Of a stretch of 64,000 nucleotides of DNA, positions 23,226 to 33,068 are shown piece by piece. Source of the DNA: JBBSDP01 sp963754335 (lineage in GTDB: Bacteria > Planctomycetota > Phycisphaerae > Tepidisphaerales > Tepidisphaeraceae); assembly GCA_963754335.1 (NCBI GenBank), contig CAVWFQ010000004.1, positions 186,001-250,000 of the forward strand. The letters run 5' to 3'. A model generated the notes under the pieces. It was not told the origin of the DNA and made no database searches. It was given only the letters and a program-made list of their open reading frames with translations. A program made the translations under genes and the position numbers. Positions within the stretch are counted from its first letter, which is position 1; the number at the start of each line of letters is the position of its first letter.

Positions 23226-25998
23226 CTATTCCACATAGACAAACTCATTGGCGCACAGCAACGCCTGGCAGAAGTCGCTCAGGGCCGCCTGGCGCGAATC
23301 GCCGCCGGACGGATTTTGATCTTTCTCGATGAAGGCGGTGGCCGTCGCGACCTCCTCCGGCGACGGTTTTCGACCGAGGGCAATGCCATACGCCTGATCG
23401 ATCGCGCCAGGAATCGACGTAGCATTCAATCTGCGAGCGAACGCCTCGGCGTATTGCCGCGCCTGCGGACTATTAAGGAAAAGGAGCGCCTGAGGGGCGA
23501 TGGTCGTGCTTGGCCGGACGCCGATGCTGTTCAGCGCTTCGGGCCAGTCGAGCACCATCAGCATCGGAACGAGCTGGCTGCGCTTGACCGTGAAATAAAT
23601 ACTCCGCCGGCGCATGTTCGGATCGAGCGTTCCCGGTCCGTACATGGTTGGATCGAGTACGCCGGCCACGGCGAGCAGCGAATCGCGAATGGGCTCCGCC
23701 TCGAGCCGGCGCGGCTGCCAGCGCCAGAGAAGAATGTTATGCGGATCGATCGATTCGCATTCGCGCCGATCCTGGCTCGATTCCATGTAAACGCTGCTCA
23801 TCATCATGAGCTTGTGCAGACGTTTGAGCTTCCACCCATGTTCGATCAGATCGCTCGCGAGCCAGTCGAGCAGCTCGGGGTGAGTGGGCCGCTCCCCTTG
23901 CGCGCCAAAATCGTTAGGCGTGGCGACGATGCCGCGGCCGAAATGATGTTGCCACAGGCGATTGACGATAACCCGGGCCAGCAGATTCCCGGCTCCGAAT
24001 TGGTCATCGGTCATCCAGCTCGCCAGGGCGCGGCGACGATAACTGGTCCGCCATCCGGGTGGCGGAGCCGTTTGCCAATACGATTCGTCTTTCCCGCCGC
24101 GCATCAGGACGGCGGGGAACGATTCGCTGACCGGCTCGACTTTATTATTCGGATCGCCGCGTTTGAGGAGATAAACCTGCTTGTAGAAATGCGGATAGCC
24201 CCGATCGTCGGCGAAATTCTTGACCGGCGGCAATCCTTCGCTCGTGACCTGCACCTTGACCGTCCGCAGCGGGCGGCCGTGGCGCTTCCGCTTTCGCCAG
24301 TTCGTTTTGCAGGGCCTGATATTCCGGCAGCGAGTTAGCGTACCAGCGGCGCAGGGTTTGGGTCTGAGCGCCGTTGAGGTTCTCGCCGGAAGCGACTCGC
24401 GCGAGGAGGTCGGCAATGACCGGATCGGGACCCTCCCGCGCTCTGAAATCCTGAGTGTTGGGTTGCGTCGTAATCGCCAGCCTCGCCCGACCGAGAAGAT
24501 GGCGCGGATTGGGATGATCGAAATGAAGGGTGATGGTCAGCAGCGTTCCAGTCGGAAAGCCAATCGGCCGCGCGAATTGAAAAATTGCCGCCTGATCCTT
24601 GCCGATCCCCCCGAAATCCACCGCCCACCCCGTGGTTGAATTTCCGTCAAACGATGAGGCGACCGACAAAGCGCCTGTGTCCTGCTGATGCGTGGCGGTA
24701 GCCGAGGCGATCTTGACGGGAACCGCGGGACCCGCCCCGTCGGCGGGCGCGGCGCTGATCTCGATCTCCGTCAGGGAAAAATTACCGTTATCCGCTGCTC
24801 CCGGCCCGTTGTGCGGGAGGGACTTGTCGGTCAGCGCCTGAAGGCGCAGCGCCGTGATCCCCCCGGCCGGCGTGCGCGATGTCAGTATGTACGCATCGCG
24901 GTCGGGCGTTGGGCCAACCTTCAGAAGAGAGTGATCGGGCTGGAGGACGAGTTGAGAGCCGTTGATTGATTTAATGCTTTGAAAATCGAGCACGCTCCAG
25001 ACGCCTTGCGCCAAATCGTGTTTCTGACGCAGGCCGGCGAGGAACCCGTCGAATCGACTCGGGAGCAGATTGCGATCAAATGCCTCGATTTTCGCCTGTA
25101 CGGCGAGCTGCGCGCGTTCGGTTTCGCGCTTCCGTTGCTCCCGCTCGGCGGGAGTGGTCACGTCCACGTCAATGTCGTTGCGGATCGCGGTCGCGAAGCC
25201 GGCGGCGAATCGGTAATAGTCCTTGCAGGAGATCGGGTCGAATTTGTGGTCGTGGCAGCGGGCGCAGCCGATTGTCAGCCCCAGCATCGAATTTCCGACG
25301 GTGCTGATCATGTCGTCGAGCTGGCTGTAACGCGTGAACTCGAATTCTTTTTCGGTGATCTGCGTCGGCAGCACGCCGGCGGTGAGCATGCCGGTGGCGG
25401 CCAGCGCCTGCCAGTTATCGGGAGCCAGCTCGTCGCCGGCCAGTTGCCATTGCACGAACTGATCGAACGGCATGTCGTCGTTGAGGGCGCGAATGACGAA
25501 GTCACGAAACTGGTAGGCGGCGGGTCGGTCGGAGTCGTGCTCGAAGCCGTCGGATTCGGCGAAGCGCGTGACATCGAGCCAGTGCCGGGCCCATCGCTCG
25601 CCGTAGCGCGGACTGTCGAGCAATCGATCGATCAATTTGCCCCAGGCGTCAGGCGATGCATCGTTGACGAACGCCGCCGTTTCTTCCGGTGTCGGAGGAA
25701 GGCCGGTCAAATCAAAAGAGGCGCGGCGAATGAGCTTTTCGCGCTCGGCCACCGGCGCGAGCGCGAGCCCTTTTTCCTCGAGCTTTGCCTGAACGAAACG
25801 GTCGATCGGCGTTCGTCCCCATGCGGCGTCCTTCACGTCCGGGGGAGCCGGATGCGAAAGCGGCGCAAGCGACCAGAACTTCCGCGCTTCATCCAGATTG
25901 ACCGGACGAACCGGGGGTGTCGGAGCTGACGAGGAAGGCCGCACCAGCAGGGCGGTCAGTGCCAGCACGGCCACGAAAAAAAGCAAAGGTCGGCGCAT
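23226..25998 (-). CDS. PSD1-type DUF1549/DUF1553 protein (planctomycete cytochrome-associated), frameshifted
   Basis: ATG 25998 gives a signal peptide (MRRPLLFFVAVLALTALLV). A DUF1549 domain follows (RTPIDRFVQAKLEEKGL, RRASFDLTGLPPTPEE, YGERWARHWLDVTRFAESDG). It contains a CARCHDHKFDPIS motif with C-x-x-C-H, conserved in this family. A middle region of about 200 residues looks like a discoidin/F5-8-type beta-sandwich. After a shift near 24265-24280 comes the DUF1553 domain (NRLWQHHFGRGIVATPNDFG, ERPTHPELLDWLASDLI, RRSIYFTVKRSQL). Unlike many PSD1 proteins there is no N-terminal cytochrome domain. It is paired with the DUF1501 protein downstream. Confidence 0.9.
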
Positions 25999-26125
25999 GT
26001 GTTCCACAGTCAGAAATACTACCAGACTTATTAGTGCCCAAATCAGGCAATGTTCGCCGGAGGAATGGATGAAACGGCAGGGATGAACGATAAACTGAAG
26101 AAAGAAGCCAAAAAATCCCCTCCAT

Positions 26126-27267
26126 TCATGAACCGCAGACCCGTCTGAACACGTCGGCCGTTTCGCGGGCACAGCGCGTCCACGAAAATTCCTGCGTGCG
26201 ATTGATCCCACGCTGAATCAGATCCTGGCGGAGCCCGGAACCGTCGCAGATTGCGCCATCGCCGTGATATATGCCGGTGGCGTCATCTCGGCGTAAAGGG
26301 CTGCTTCCCCGGCGACCTCCGGGAGGCTGGCAACGCGCGAACAAATCACCGGACAGCCCATGGCCATCGACTCGAGCAGGGGAAGTCCAAATCCTTCGTA
26401 TTTGCTGGGAAACAGCAGTCCGATGGCCCGGCGATACAAATGCAACAAAACGCCGTCTTCCACACGACCCAGGTAGTGCCAGTCGCGAGGTGCGCGGCCT
26501 TCTCGCGCGACCCCTTCCCAGCGAGCGCCAACAATCAGAAGTGGCGGCAGGGAAACGCCCTGATCGTGCGCCTGCAGATACGCCTCGCGCAACAGGGCGA
26601 GATTTTTCCCCGGCTCCAGCGACCCCACAAACAGGAAAAACTCTCCTGGCACATCGAACGGGGGGGTCATCTCCGTTGCGACCGCGTCAAGCCGATCAAA
26701 GCCATTGTAAACAACTTCAATTTGATCCGCCCGAAGACCAATCAGGTTCATCGCTTCGTCAGCCGTGAACTGACTGATGCAAATGACTCGATCGACGTGA
26801 TGCAGCTTTGCGTAGCGCCGACGGCCGGCATTACGCTGCCACGCCCGGAATCGCTCAGGATGCCGCAGAAATGCCAGGTCATGTAACGTGACAACATGGC
26901 GCACCCCTTTTGGTGGACGCATGAAATATCCGCTGGTGGCGTGCAATAAGGCGGCCTGGCGACGACGAAGAATGTTTGGGGCAACCATCTTCGACCATGC
27001 TTCCCGGTACGCTGTCTTGAGCGCACGCCAGGGCTGGCGGTACTCCAGGTTCTCAACCGGCCACGCCAGGGGGAAGAGGTCAAATTCGAGCGGTTGCAAC
27101 GATTCAAAGCCACGAAGTAAACCGCGAATATAGCGGTTGACGCCTGCGCGGGTCGTGTATAACCCGTTGGTATCGAGCGCCACCCGTCGACGATTCGGAT
27201 CCAATGCGGTTTCGGCACTACGAGAGCCAATGGGCGCCAGCGGTTTCATAGCGTTGTTCTCATTCAC
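26126..27267 (-). CDS. Glycosyltransferase family 4 (GT-B), frameshifted at the C-terminus
   Basis: The N-terminal half has RRVALDTNGLYTTRAGVNRYIRG and LHDLAFLRHPERF. The C-terminal half carries the GT4 donor-binding features: FFLFVGSLEPGKNL, a YLGRV-type strand, and FPSKYEGFGLPLLESMAMGCPVI with the E-x(7)-E pair, then AALYAEMTPP. After AMAQ the frame is lost near 26250-26258. The other frame continues SGLRQDLIQRGINRTQEFSW to RETADVFRRVCGS*, the normal final helix of GT4 enzymes. The start is GTG 27267 or ATG 27249 (MKPLAPIG). It is a cytosolic or membrane-associated sugar transferase, probably for surface glycan. The next gene, on the opposite strand, is another glycosyltransferase. Confidence 0.88.
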
Positions 27268-27435
27268 TCTTTAACGATACACTCCGCACGTGGAATTGAA
27301 AAATCGGATATCTGACGATACGGAATTCGCTTGCGGCAACTGCCGATGCTCGCGATGGAAGATGTTATAGTGATTCGAAGTTCGGCGGCACACGGTCCTT
27401 ATTCGCCTGCACCAAAAGGTGTATTGTACTTTTAA

Positions 27436-28272
27436 ATGCCCATGTCGCACGGTACGGAACCAGTTGAATCCCCGCGGCCTCTGAAACTTTCGATTGTTAT
27501 CCCTGTCTACAACGAGCAAGAGACGATCCATCTCCTGGTGAAAAGGGTCGTTGAAGTGACCCTGCCTCCCAACATCGTTCGGGAAATCATCTGCATAAAC
27601 GACGGCTCGAGGGATGGGACGGCGGCAAGTCTTGATCGGCTTCCGAGCCTTTTTGAAGGACAGGATTTCCAGATTGTTCAGAAGCCCGTGAACGAAGGTA
27701 AAGGAGCCGCCCTGCGTGATGGCTTCAAACGCGCTTCCGGCGATCTGGTGCTCGTCCAGGATGCCGACCTCGAATATGATCCGGCGGATTACCCCAAGCT
27801 TCTTGCGCCCTTGCTCCAGGGGAAAGCCGATGTCGTGTTCGGAAGCCGGTTCATTGGTGAGCCGCATCGTGTCCTCTATTTTTGGCACACCGTGGGCAAT
27901 AAATTCCTGACCGCGCTGAGCAATGCCTTCAGCAATCTGAATCTGACGGACATGGAAGTCTGCTATAAGGTCTTTCGCAAAGAGGTCCTGGACCAAATCG
28001 AGTTGAAATGCAATCGCTTCGGCTTCGAGCCGGAGATTACCGCAAAGGTTGCCAAACTTCGACCGCGCGTTCGGATTTATGAAGTCGGCGTTGCATACCA
28101 CGGCCGCAGTTACGAGGAGGGGAAAAAGATCACGTGGAAGGACGGGTTCAAAGCCATATTCGCAATTGTACGATTCGGACTCGGCCGCCCCCAACAGGTC
28201 TCCCAGGCGGCGCGCAATTCGGCGGCCGGTCTCTCCAGGCAAGGTGCAGGGTTGCCCGTACTTCCCAAGTGA
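27436..28272 (+). CDS. Glycosyltransferase family 2, DPM1-like
   Basis: The 278-residue protein has the GT2 fold: LSIVIPVYNEQETIHLLV, then INDGSRDGT and the DxD-like QDADLEYDPADYP. FGSRFIGEPHR and the acceptor-site TDMEVCYKVFRKEVL follow, all matching dolichol/polyprenyl-phosphate mannose or glucose synthases. No C-terminal membrane helices are seen, so it is of the soluble DPM1 type. It probably makes a polyprenyl-phosphate sugar for a GT-C enzyme; one GT-C-like gene lies at 39.5-41.3 kb. ATG 27436 or 27442 is the start and no clear ribosome site is visible. It is divergent from the GT4 gene. Confidence 0.92.
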   Translation: MPMSHGTEPVESPRPLKLSIVIPVYNEQETIHLLVKRVVEVTLPPNIVREIICINDGSRDGTAASLDRLPSLFEGQDFQIVQKPVNEGKGAALRDGFKRASGDLVLVQDADLEYDPADYPKLLAPLLQGKADVVFGSRFIGEPHRVLYFWHTVGNKFLTALSNAFSNLNLTDMEVCYKVFRKEVLDQIELKCNRFGFEPEITAKVAKLRPRVRIYEVGVAYHGRSYEEGKKITWKDGFKAIFAIVRFGLGRPQQVSQAARNSAAGLSRQGAGLPVLPK

Positions 28273-28331
28273 CGCCGCGAAAATCCGACAAGTTGCGAAC
28301 CTACCTTCGAAAAGGTTCACAGGTCGAAGCC

Positions 28332-28928
28332 ATGGAAAGGGATATGGCAGCAATTATCGATTATTCCCTTGTCCTCCCGCGCATGCAGTCCCAGGGTTTG
28401 CAATGCCTATATCACAACAGCGGAGCATTTGGATTTGCGCCGGAGACCAGGACCTGCGCCTGCGGCTGGATCGGACCGGCCGATCCCACGGTGCGTTCTG
28501 AGGCTCTCCATCTTCTTCGATCGGTGCCTCCACCCTATGAAGTGAATCTCACACGTTTGCTGCTGGAACTGTGGCGCGATCAATTCGGCGGGCCACTCTG
28601 GGTGATGCCCAGGAGCCATTGGTCGTACGAGCTGCAATTTGGCAGTCGCGAATGGATGCCGGATCTCCTCACGCAGCTTGGCGTGGATCCGGCGCTCCTC
28701 GTTGATCGCAATAACGCGGCTGCACTTGAGTTTACCGAAGCCGAGCGCTCCCAGGGGAAGCACATGGTAAACCGACTCCTGGAGATGCTTCGCGGCAGCG
28801 ACTTCTCGCTGATATTTCCGGGTTATTCCGTCCTGTGCACGCTGCATCACCACAAACAATTATGGTGGGTAACGACGGACTCGAAGCTGGCCGCGCAACT
28901 CGAAGCCATGCCTGGTTCTCTGCGCTAG
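28332..28928 (+). CDS. Hypothetical protein, 198 residues
   Basis: ATG 28332 is chosen because the frame before it runs through the antisense of the preceding intergenic sequence. The product reads MERDMAAIIDYSLVLPRMQS and contains CACGWIGPADPTVR, a Cys-x-Cys-Gly that might be half of a metal site. A Trp-rich region (WVMPRSHWSYELQFG) and an HHHKQLWWVTTD end follow. It is predicted to be globular, with no signal peptide or membrane helix. I recognise no family. It follows the GT2 gene by 59 bases on the same strand and may be co-transcribed. It converges with the flavin reductase gene, whose stop is 2 bases away. Confidence 0.72.
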   Translation: MERDMAAIIDYSLVLPRMQSQGLQCLYHNSGAFGFAPETRTCACGWIGPADPTVRSEALHLLRSVPPPYEVNLTRLLLELWRDQFGGPLWVMPRSHWSYELQFGSREWMPDLLTQLGVDPALLVDRNNAAALEFTEAERSQGKHMVNRLLEMLRGSDFSLIFPGYSVLCTLHHHKQLWWVTTDSKLAAQLEAMPGSLR

Positions 28929-28930
28929 CG

Positions 28931-30217
28931 TCAGGATGGGTTCGCGCCGAGCAACGCGCTCAGGGGCCGCCTGGGATCCTTGATCGCTTCTTCGTTTCCA
29001 TCGATTTTCATGCGGCAACGGACCAGTTCCCGAAGCAGATCGTCTTCTCCGCGGTGTCCCACGGCAAGTACCTGTGCGATTCGCCCATCCGTCGCCACGC
29101 CGATCTCGACAAAGTCCGGCGCGCCCACGTCCGGGGTTCCGCGCAGTAGTCGTCGGTCAACCAGCCGCGCTTCGCCCCAGCCGGAGGCGGAGAGATCAAA
29201 GAGGTCGGTGAAGAAGGAATTGACGAAGGCATACGGTTCGACGACGCCGGCCATATTTCGTCCGGCCAATGTGCCGGTGACCTGAGCGTTATCCCAATGA
29301 TCCACAATGCGATGTTTGCCAAAAAGGGGATCGAAGATCGCCGCGCAGTCTCCGGCGGCAAAGATGCCCGGGACATTCGTCTGGCAATGCGCGTCGGTGA
29401 GAACAGCCTTTTCGGCGGCGATCGGTGTGTTGCGCAGCAGATCCCGGTTGACAGTCATGCCTGCCGCAACGACGACAAAATCTGTTTCGAAGCGGCTCCC
29501 GTCGGCGCCAAGTATCCATTGCACGCGTCCATCGCCATCCAGCGATCTGGGAGCGGTCAGCGGATGCAATTCCACTCCATGCCGCTGGAGATAGAGCGAA
29601 AGGAATGAACCGCAGGCGGTCCCGGCAATTTTGCTCCAGGGATGGGAATGTTTCAGAAACAGGTCGACTCCCATCCCCATCTGCGTCAGGGAAGCGGCCA
29701 ATTCCACGCCGAGCACGCCACCTCCGATGACCGCCGCCCGTCCCCTGCCTTTGGCGTGAGGCCGGCCTTCGGCGGCAGCCTTATCAATCGCCTTTTGAAG
29801 CCGGTCCACGTCGGCCAGGGACCGAAGATAATGGACGTTGGGAAGGTTGGCGCCGGGAATATCGAGTTTCAGCGGACTACCCCCGGTGGCGAGCAGCAGA
29901 CGATCGAAGGAAATATCCTGCCCGTTATCAAGCGTGACGGACATCCGTGAGGTGTCCAGCCGGGCCGCGCGGCATCCCGTCCGGAGCGTCACCCGGTGCG
30001 ATTCATACCATTCCGAAGGGAGCGTGAACAACGCCTCGCGTGGCAACTCCCGGCGTAGAAATTCCTTGCTCAAAGGGGGTCGGTGATATGGCCGGCTGAT
30101 TTCCTGGGCAATCAGGACGCAACTTCCTTCACCGTCGATTTCGCGAATGGCCTGGGCGGCGGCACTGCTGGCGAGCCCGCCGCCGATCAGGAGATATTTC
30201 ACGTGAGGAGTGCTCAT
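28931..30217 (-). CDS. FAD/NAD(P)-dependent oxidoreductase, ferredoxin-reductase type
   Basis: ATG 30217 (MSTPHVKYLLIGGG) is preferred, with AAGGAAA upstream. The FAD-binding Rossmann motif LLIGGGLASSAAAQAI is at residues 8-23. The NAD(P)H motif AAVIGGGVLGVELAASL is near 165. The ATG motif LLLATGGSP and the C-terminal FAD motif GIFAAGDCAAIF are present. HRPPLSKEFL is typical of rubredoxin/ferredoxin reductases and AIF-like proteins. A C-terminal domain of about 90 residues follows (FVNSFFTDLFDLSASGWGEA). It probably transfers electrons from NAD(P)H to a ferredoxin-like partner; none is adjacent. It is divergent from the ArsR-methyltransferase gene with about 230 bases between. Confidence 0.92.
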   Translation of the reverse strand: MSTPHVKYLLIGGGLASSAAAQAIREIDGEGSCVLIAQEISRPYHRPPLSKEFLRRELPREALFTLPSEWYESHRVTLRTGCRAARLDTSRMSVTLDNGQDISFDRLLLATGGSPLKLDIPGANLPNVHYLRSLADVDRLQKAIDKAAAEGRPHAKGRGRAAVIGGGVLGVELAASLTQMGMGVDLFLKHSHPWSKIAGTACGSFLSLYLQRHGVELHPLTAPRSLDGDGRVQWILGADGSRFETDFVVVAAGMTVNRDLLRNTPIAAEKAVLTDAHCQTNVPGIFAAGDCAAIFDPLFGKHRIVDHWDNAQVTGTLAGRNMAGVVEPYAFVNSFFTDLFDLSASGWGEARLVDRRLLRGTPDVGAPDFVEIGVATDGRIAQVLAVGHRGEDDLLRELVRCRMKIDGNEEAIKDPRRPLSALLGANPS

Positions 30218-30401
30218 GGTTACAGCATTTCCTTTTTGCTCATGCGTTACCGCGACAATGAGCCTGGAAGGGGAAGCCTGACTTCCTCCCATGTATTCTA
30301 TCGTCCCATAACCCCCGGAGTTCGGCAGAGATTTTCCGCTTCTGACGATGAATTAACCCATGAACCGATGAACCCCTCAGAACCGGCGGAGGGCTAAGGT
30401 C

Positions 30402-30443
30402 TTGACAAACGGATGAACCCATTCAACAATTCATCCGGATGAA
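30402..30443 (+). promoter_or_regulatory. Promoter and palindromic operator of the ArsR-methyltransferase gene
   Basis: TTGACA (30402-30407) and AACAAT (30425-30430) are 17 bases apart. A perfect 14-base palindrome TTCATCCGGATGAA lies at 30430-30443. A further half-site, CGGATGAA, lies at 30410-30417 inside the promoter spacer, and more GATGAA motifs occur upstream (about 30346 and 30367). The start codon at 30447 follows the palindrome by 3 bases, so the mRNA leader would be only about 10 nucleotides. The arrangement is typical of an autoregulating ArsR-family repressor. Confidence 0.68.
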
Positions 30444-30446
30444 ACG

Positions 30447-31412
30447 ATGAAGGCTCTTGCCGACCAGCCCACAGCACTGCTGGGCTGGATGGAAAACTTG
30501 GCCGATCCGACGCGATTGCGCCTGCTCCGGCTGCTGGAACGCGAGGAGCTGGGTGTCGCCGAATTGTGCGATGTGCTCCAGTTGCCGCAGTCGACCGTCA
30601 GCCGCCATCTCAAGGTCCTCGCCGACAGCCAATGGATCCGGAGTCGGCGGCAGGGCACTACCCGGCTTTACCGGGCCGTGATCGGCGAAATCAACGGGAC
30701 GGCGAGCCAGCTCTGGTCGCTCACTCGAAAGCAAAGCGATTCCTGGGCCACCGCCCGACAGGATGGACTTCGGTTGGAGCGACTTCTGCGCGAGCGGCAC
30801 TCGGGCAGTCAGGCTTTTTTTGCCGGCGCCGCAGCCCAGTGGGATCGCCTTCGCGACGAACTGTACGGGTCGCGGTTTACATTGCACGCTCTGCTGGCCC
30901 TGCTTCCGCGCGAATGGGTCGTTGCCGACCTCGGATGCGGAACCGGCGAGCTGGCGGCGGAACTGGCTCCGAACGTGGCGCGAGTCGTCGGAGTCGATAA
31001 TTCGACCGATATGCTTCGCGCCGCCCGCCGACGCGTTGGCGAATTCGAAAACGTCGAGCTCCGCCGCGGCGACCTGGAGTCGCTTCCGCTGGAAGCCGCG
31101 GAATGCGACGCGGCACTGCTCCTGCTGGCGCTCAGTTACGTCTTGCAGCCCGCGGTCGTATTGGCGGAAGCGGCGCGGATTTTGAAATTCGGCGGGCGCA
31201 TCGTTGTTGTCGATCTGCTACCGCACGACCGGGATGATTTTCGACGGCAGATGGGCCAGCAGTCGCGCGGATTCGGGATCGACGAAGTGGAGCAACTGTT
31301 GAGCAATGCCGGTTTCAGCCAGACGCGCTCGCGGCACCTGCCGTCGCAGGCGGGCCTGAAGGGCCCCGCCCTTTTTGTAGCGTCAGCGATTCGAGCGGCC
31401 GACAAAAACTAA
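30447..31412 (+). CDS. ArsR-family regulator fused to a SAM-dependent methyltransferase
   Basis: The 321-residue protein has an N-terminal ArsR winged helix (LADPTRLRLLRLLEREELGV, AELCDVLQLPQSTVSRHLKV, wing RSRRQGTTRLYRA). After a linker comes a class I methyltransferase domain with motif I VVADLGCGTGELAAEL, the acidic motif II GVDNSTDML, and GGRIVVVDLLPHDRDD. No Cys pair of metal sensors is seen in the recognition helix. It sits 68 bases upstream of ahcY, which removes S-adenosylhomocysteine. This arrangement suggests that SAM or SAH bound in the methyltransferase domain controls DNA binding and SAM-cycle genes, comparable in logic to SahR. That ligand role is inferred. Confidence 0.93.
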   Translation: MKALADQPTALLGWMENLADPTRLRLLRLLEREELGVAELCDVLQLPQSTVSRHLKVLADSQWIRSRRQGTTRLYRAVIGEINGTASQLWSLTRKQSDSWATARQDGLRLERLLRERHSGSQAFFAGAAAQWDRLRDELYGSRFTLHALLALLPREWVVADLGCGTGELAAELAPNVARVVGVDNSTDMLRAARRRVGEFENVELRRGDLESLPLEAAECDAALLLLALSYVLQPAVVLAEAARILKFGGRIVVVDLLPHDRDDFRRQMGQQSRGFGIDEVEQLLSNAGFSQTRSRHLPSQAGLKGPALFVASAIRAADKN

Positions 31413-31480
31413 CATTTTTCCGCCCGAGGCGGGTTGCCTTAACGCGGCATGCGAACGAAATTTTACAGGAGCAATTGATC

Positions 31481-32969
31481 ATGAGTACATTGACGACCGA
31501 ACGGCCAAAAACGTCCACCTCGCCCGCTCAAGGCCGGCTTGAATTCAAAGTAGCCGACCTGGCGGATGCCGAATGGGGACGCAAAGAGATCATGCTTGCC
31601 GAGCAGGAGATGCCCGGGCTGATGGCCGTGCGGAATGAGTATGCTGCCAGCAAGCCGCTGGCTGGGCTGAAGATCGTCGGGTCGCTGCACATGACGATCC
31701 AGACCGCCGTGCTCATCGAAACGTTGACCTCTCTCGGCGCCGAGGTGCGCTGGTGTTCGTGCAACATCTTCAGCACGCAGGATCACGCCGCCGCGGCGGT
31801 CGCCGTCGGCAAGGACGGAACCGTTGCCGCTCCGCAAGGCATCCCCGTTTTCGCATGGAAAGGGGAGACGCTCGAAGAATATTGGTGGTGCACCGAGCGG
31901 GCTCTCGATTTCGGAAACGGCTCCGGTCCGGACCAGATCGTCGATGACGGCGGCGACGTCACGCTTCTGATCCACAAGGGGACCGAATTCGAAAAGGCTG
32001 GAAAGGTTCCGGGACCGGAAACAACCGACAACGAAGAATACAAGGTTATTCTCGAGCTGCTCGCCAAGACGCTCAAGCAATCGCCGCAGCGCTGGACCAA
32101 AGTTGGCCAAGCTGGTGAAGGGCGTCAGCGAAGAAACGACCACCGGCGTGCATCGCCTTTACGAAATGCAAAAGGCCGGGACACTTCTGTTCCCCGCCAT
32201 CAACGTCAACGACAGCGTGACCAAGAGCAAGTTCGACAACCTGTACGGCTGCCGCCATTCGCTGATTGACGGAATTTTCCGAGCCACCGACGTGATGATC
32301 AGCGGCAAAGTGGCGGTCGTCTGCGGCTACGGGGACGTGGGCAAGGGGTGTTGTCAGTCCCTCAAGGGGCAGGGCGCCCGAGTGATCGTTACCGAGATCG
32401 ATCCGATCTGCGCCCTCCAGGCATCGATGGAGGGGTATCAGGTCCTGACACTCGAAGACACGCTCCCCTATGCCGATATTTTCGTCACCACGACCGGCAA
32501 CTTCAGCATCATTACCGCCGAGCATATGTCGAAGATGAAGGACAAGGCGATCGTCGGCAATATTGGCCACTTCGATAACGAGATCGACATGGCCGGTCTC
32601 AAGAAATTTCAGGGAATCAAAAAGACCAACATCAAACCGCAGTACGATATGTGGACTTTCCCAGACGGTCACAGCGTCATGATCCTGGCCGAGGGCCGGC
32701 TCCTGAATCTGGGTTGTGCGACGGGCCATCCGAGCTTCGTGATGTCCGCGTCATTCACGAACCAGACGATCGCCCAGATTGAGCTGGCGACCAACCGGAC
32801 CAAGTACGAGAAGAAGGTCTACGTGCTTCCCAAGCACCTCGACGAAAAGGTCGCGCGTCTTCACCTTCAGAAGCTGGGTGTGAAGCTGACAAAACTCAGC
32901 AAAGCCCAGGCGGATTACATCGGGGTACCGATTGAGGGACCTTATAAGAGCGATCATTACCGGTATTGA
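31481..32969 (+). CDS. ahcY: Adenosylhomocysteinase, with a one-base insertion
   Basis: ATG 31481 has AGGAGC 8 bases upstream. The first frame carries LEFKVADLADAEWGRKEI, HMTIQTAVLIETL and QDHAAAAVAVG. The second carries TTTGVHRLYEMQKAG, the NAD-binding loop CGYGDVGKGCCQSLKGQG, FVTTTGNFSII, NIGHFDNEIDM and a YRY C-terminus. Removing one G from GG at 32104-32105 joins RWTKV to AKLVKGVSEETTTGV, exactly the family sequence. The full protein would be about 495 residues and otherwise complete. It reversibly hydrolyses S-adenosylhomocysteine to adenosine and homocysteine in the cytosol. This is an essential-type enzyme with no second copy in view, so a sequencing error is far more likely than a pseudogene. 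Confidence 0.97.
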
Positions 32970-33068
32970 TCTCGAGCGGTGAGGATCGATTTCACGCACA
33001 GCGGAGTGGTCCGCACTTGTGACCACTCCGCTTTGCTTTCGGGTAGCTGACGAGGAATGTGTTGGACG

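Noticed and set aside
22557..24338. A 1.8-kb open frame on the plus strand opposite the PSD1 and DUF1501 genes
   Set aside because: It is antisense to clearly conserved domains, is Arg/Gly/His-rich with no motif, and results from high GC content.
25200..25290. C-x-x-C-H in the PSD1 protein as a covalent haem site
   Set aside because: CARCHDHK is a fixed part of the DUF1549 fold and lacks the flanking features of a cytochrome c domain, so I do not call it a cytochrome.
24979..25929. A plus-strand open frame opposite the DUF1549 domain
   Set aside because: Antisense artefact of GC-rich sequence; the minus strand shows the conserved CxxCH and DUF1549 motifs.
31413..31480. Possible SAH riboswitch before ahcY (short GC-rich hairpin)
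   Set aside because: The gap is only 68 bases and the conserved SAH-riboswitch core is absent; only a CCGCCCGAGGCGG hairpin is visible.
32095..32110. Programmed frameshift in ahcY
   Set aside because: There is no slippery heptamer or downstream pseudoknot, and many unrelated genes in the window show the same kind of one-base shift.
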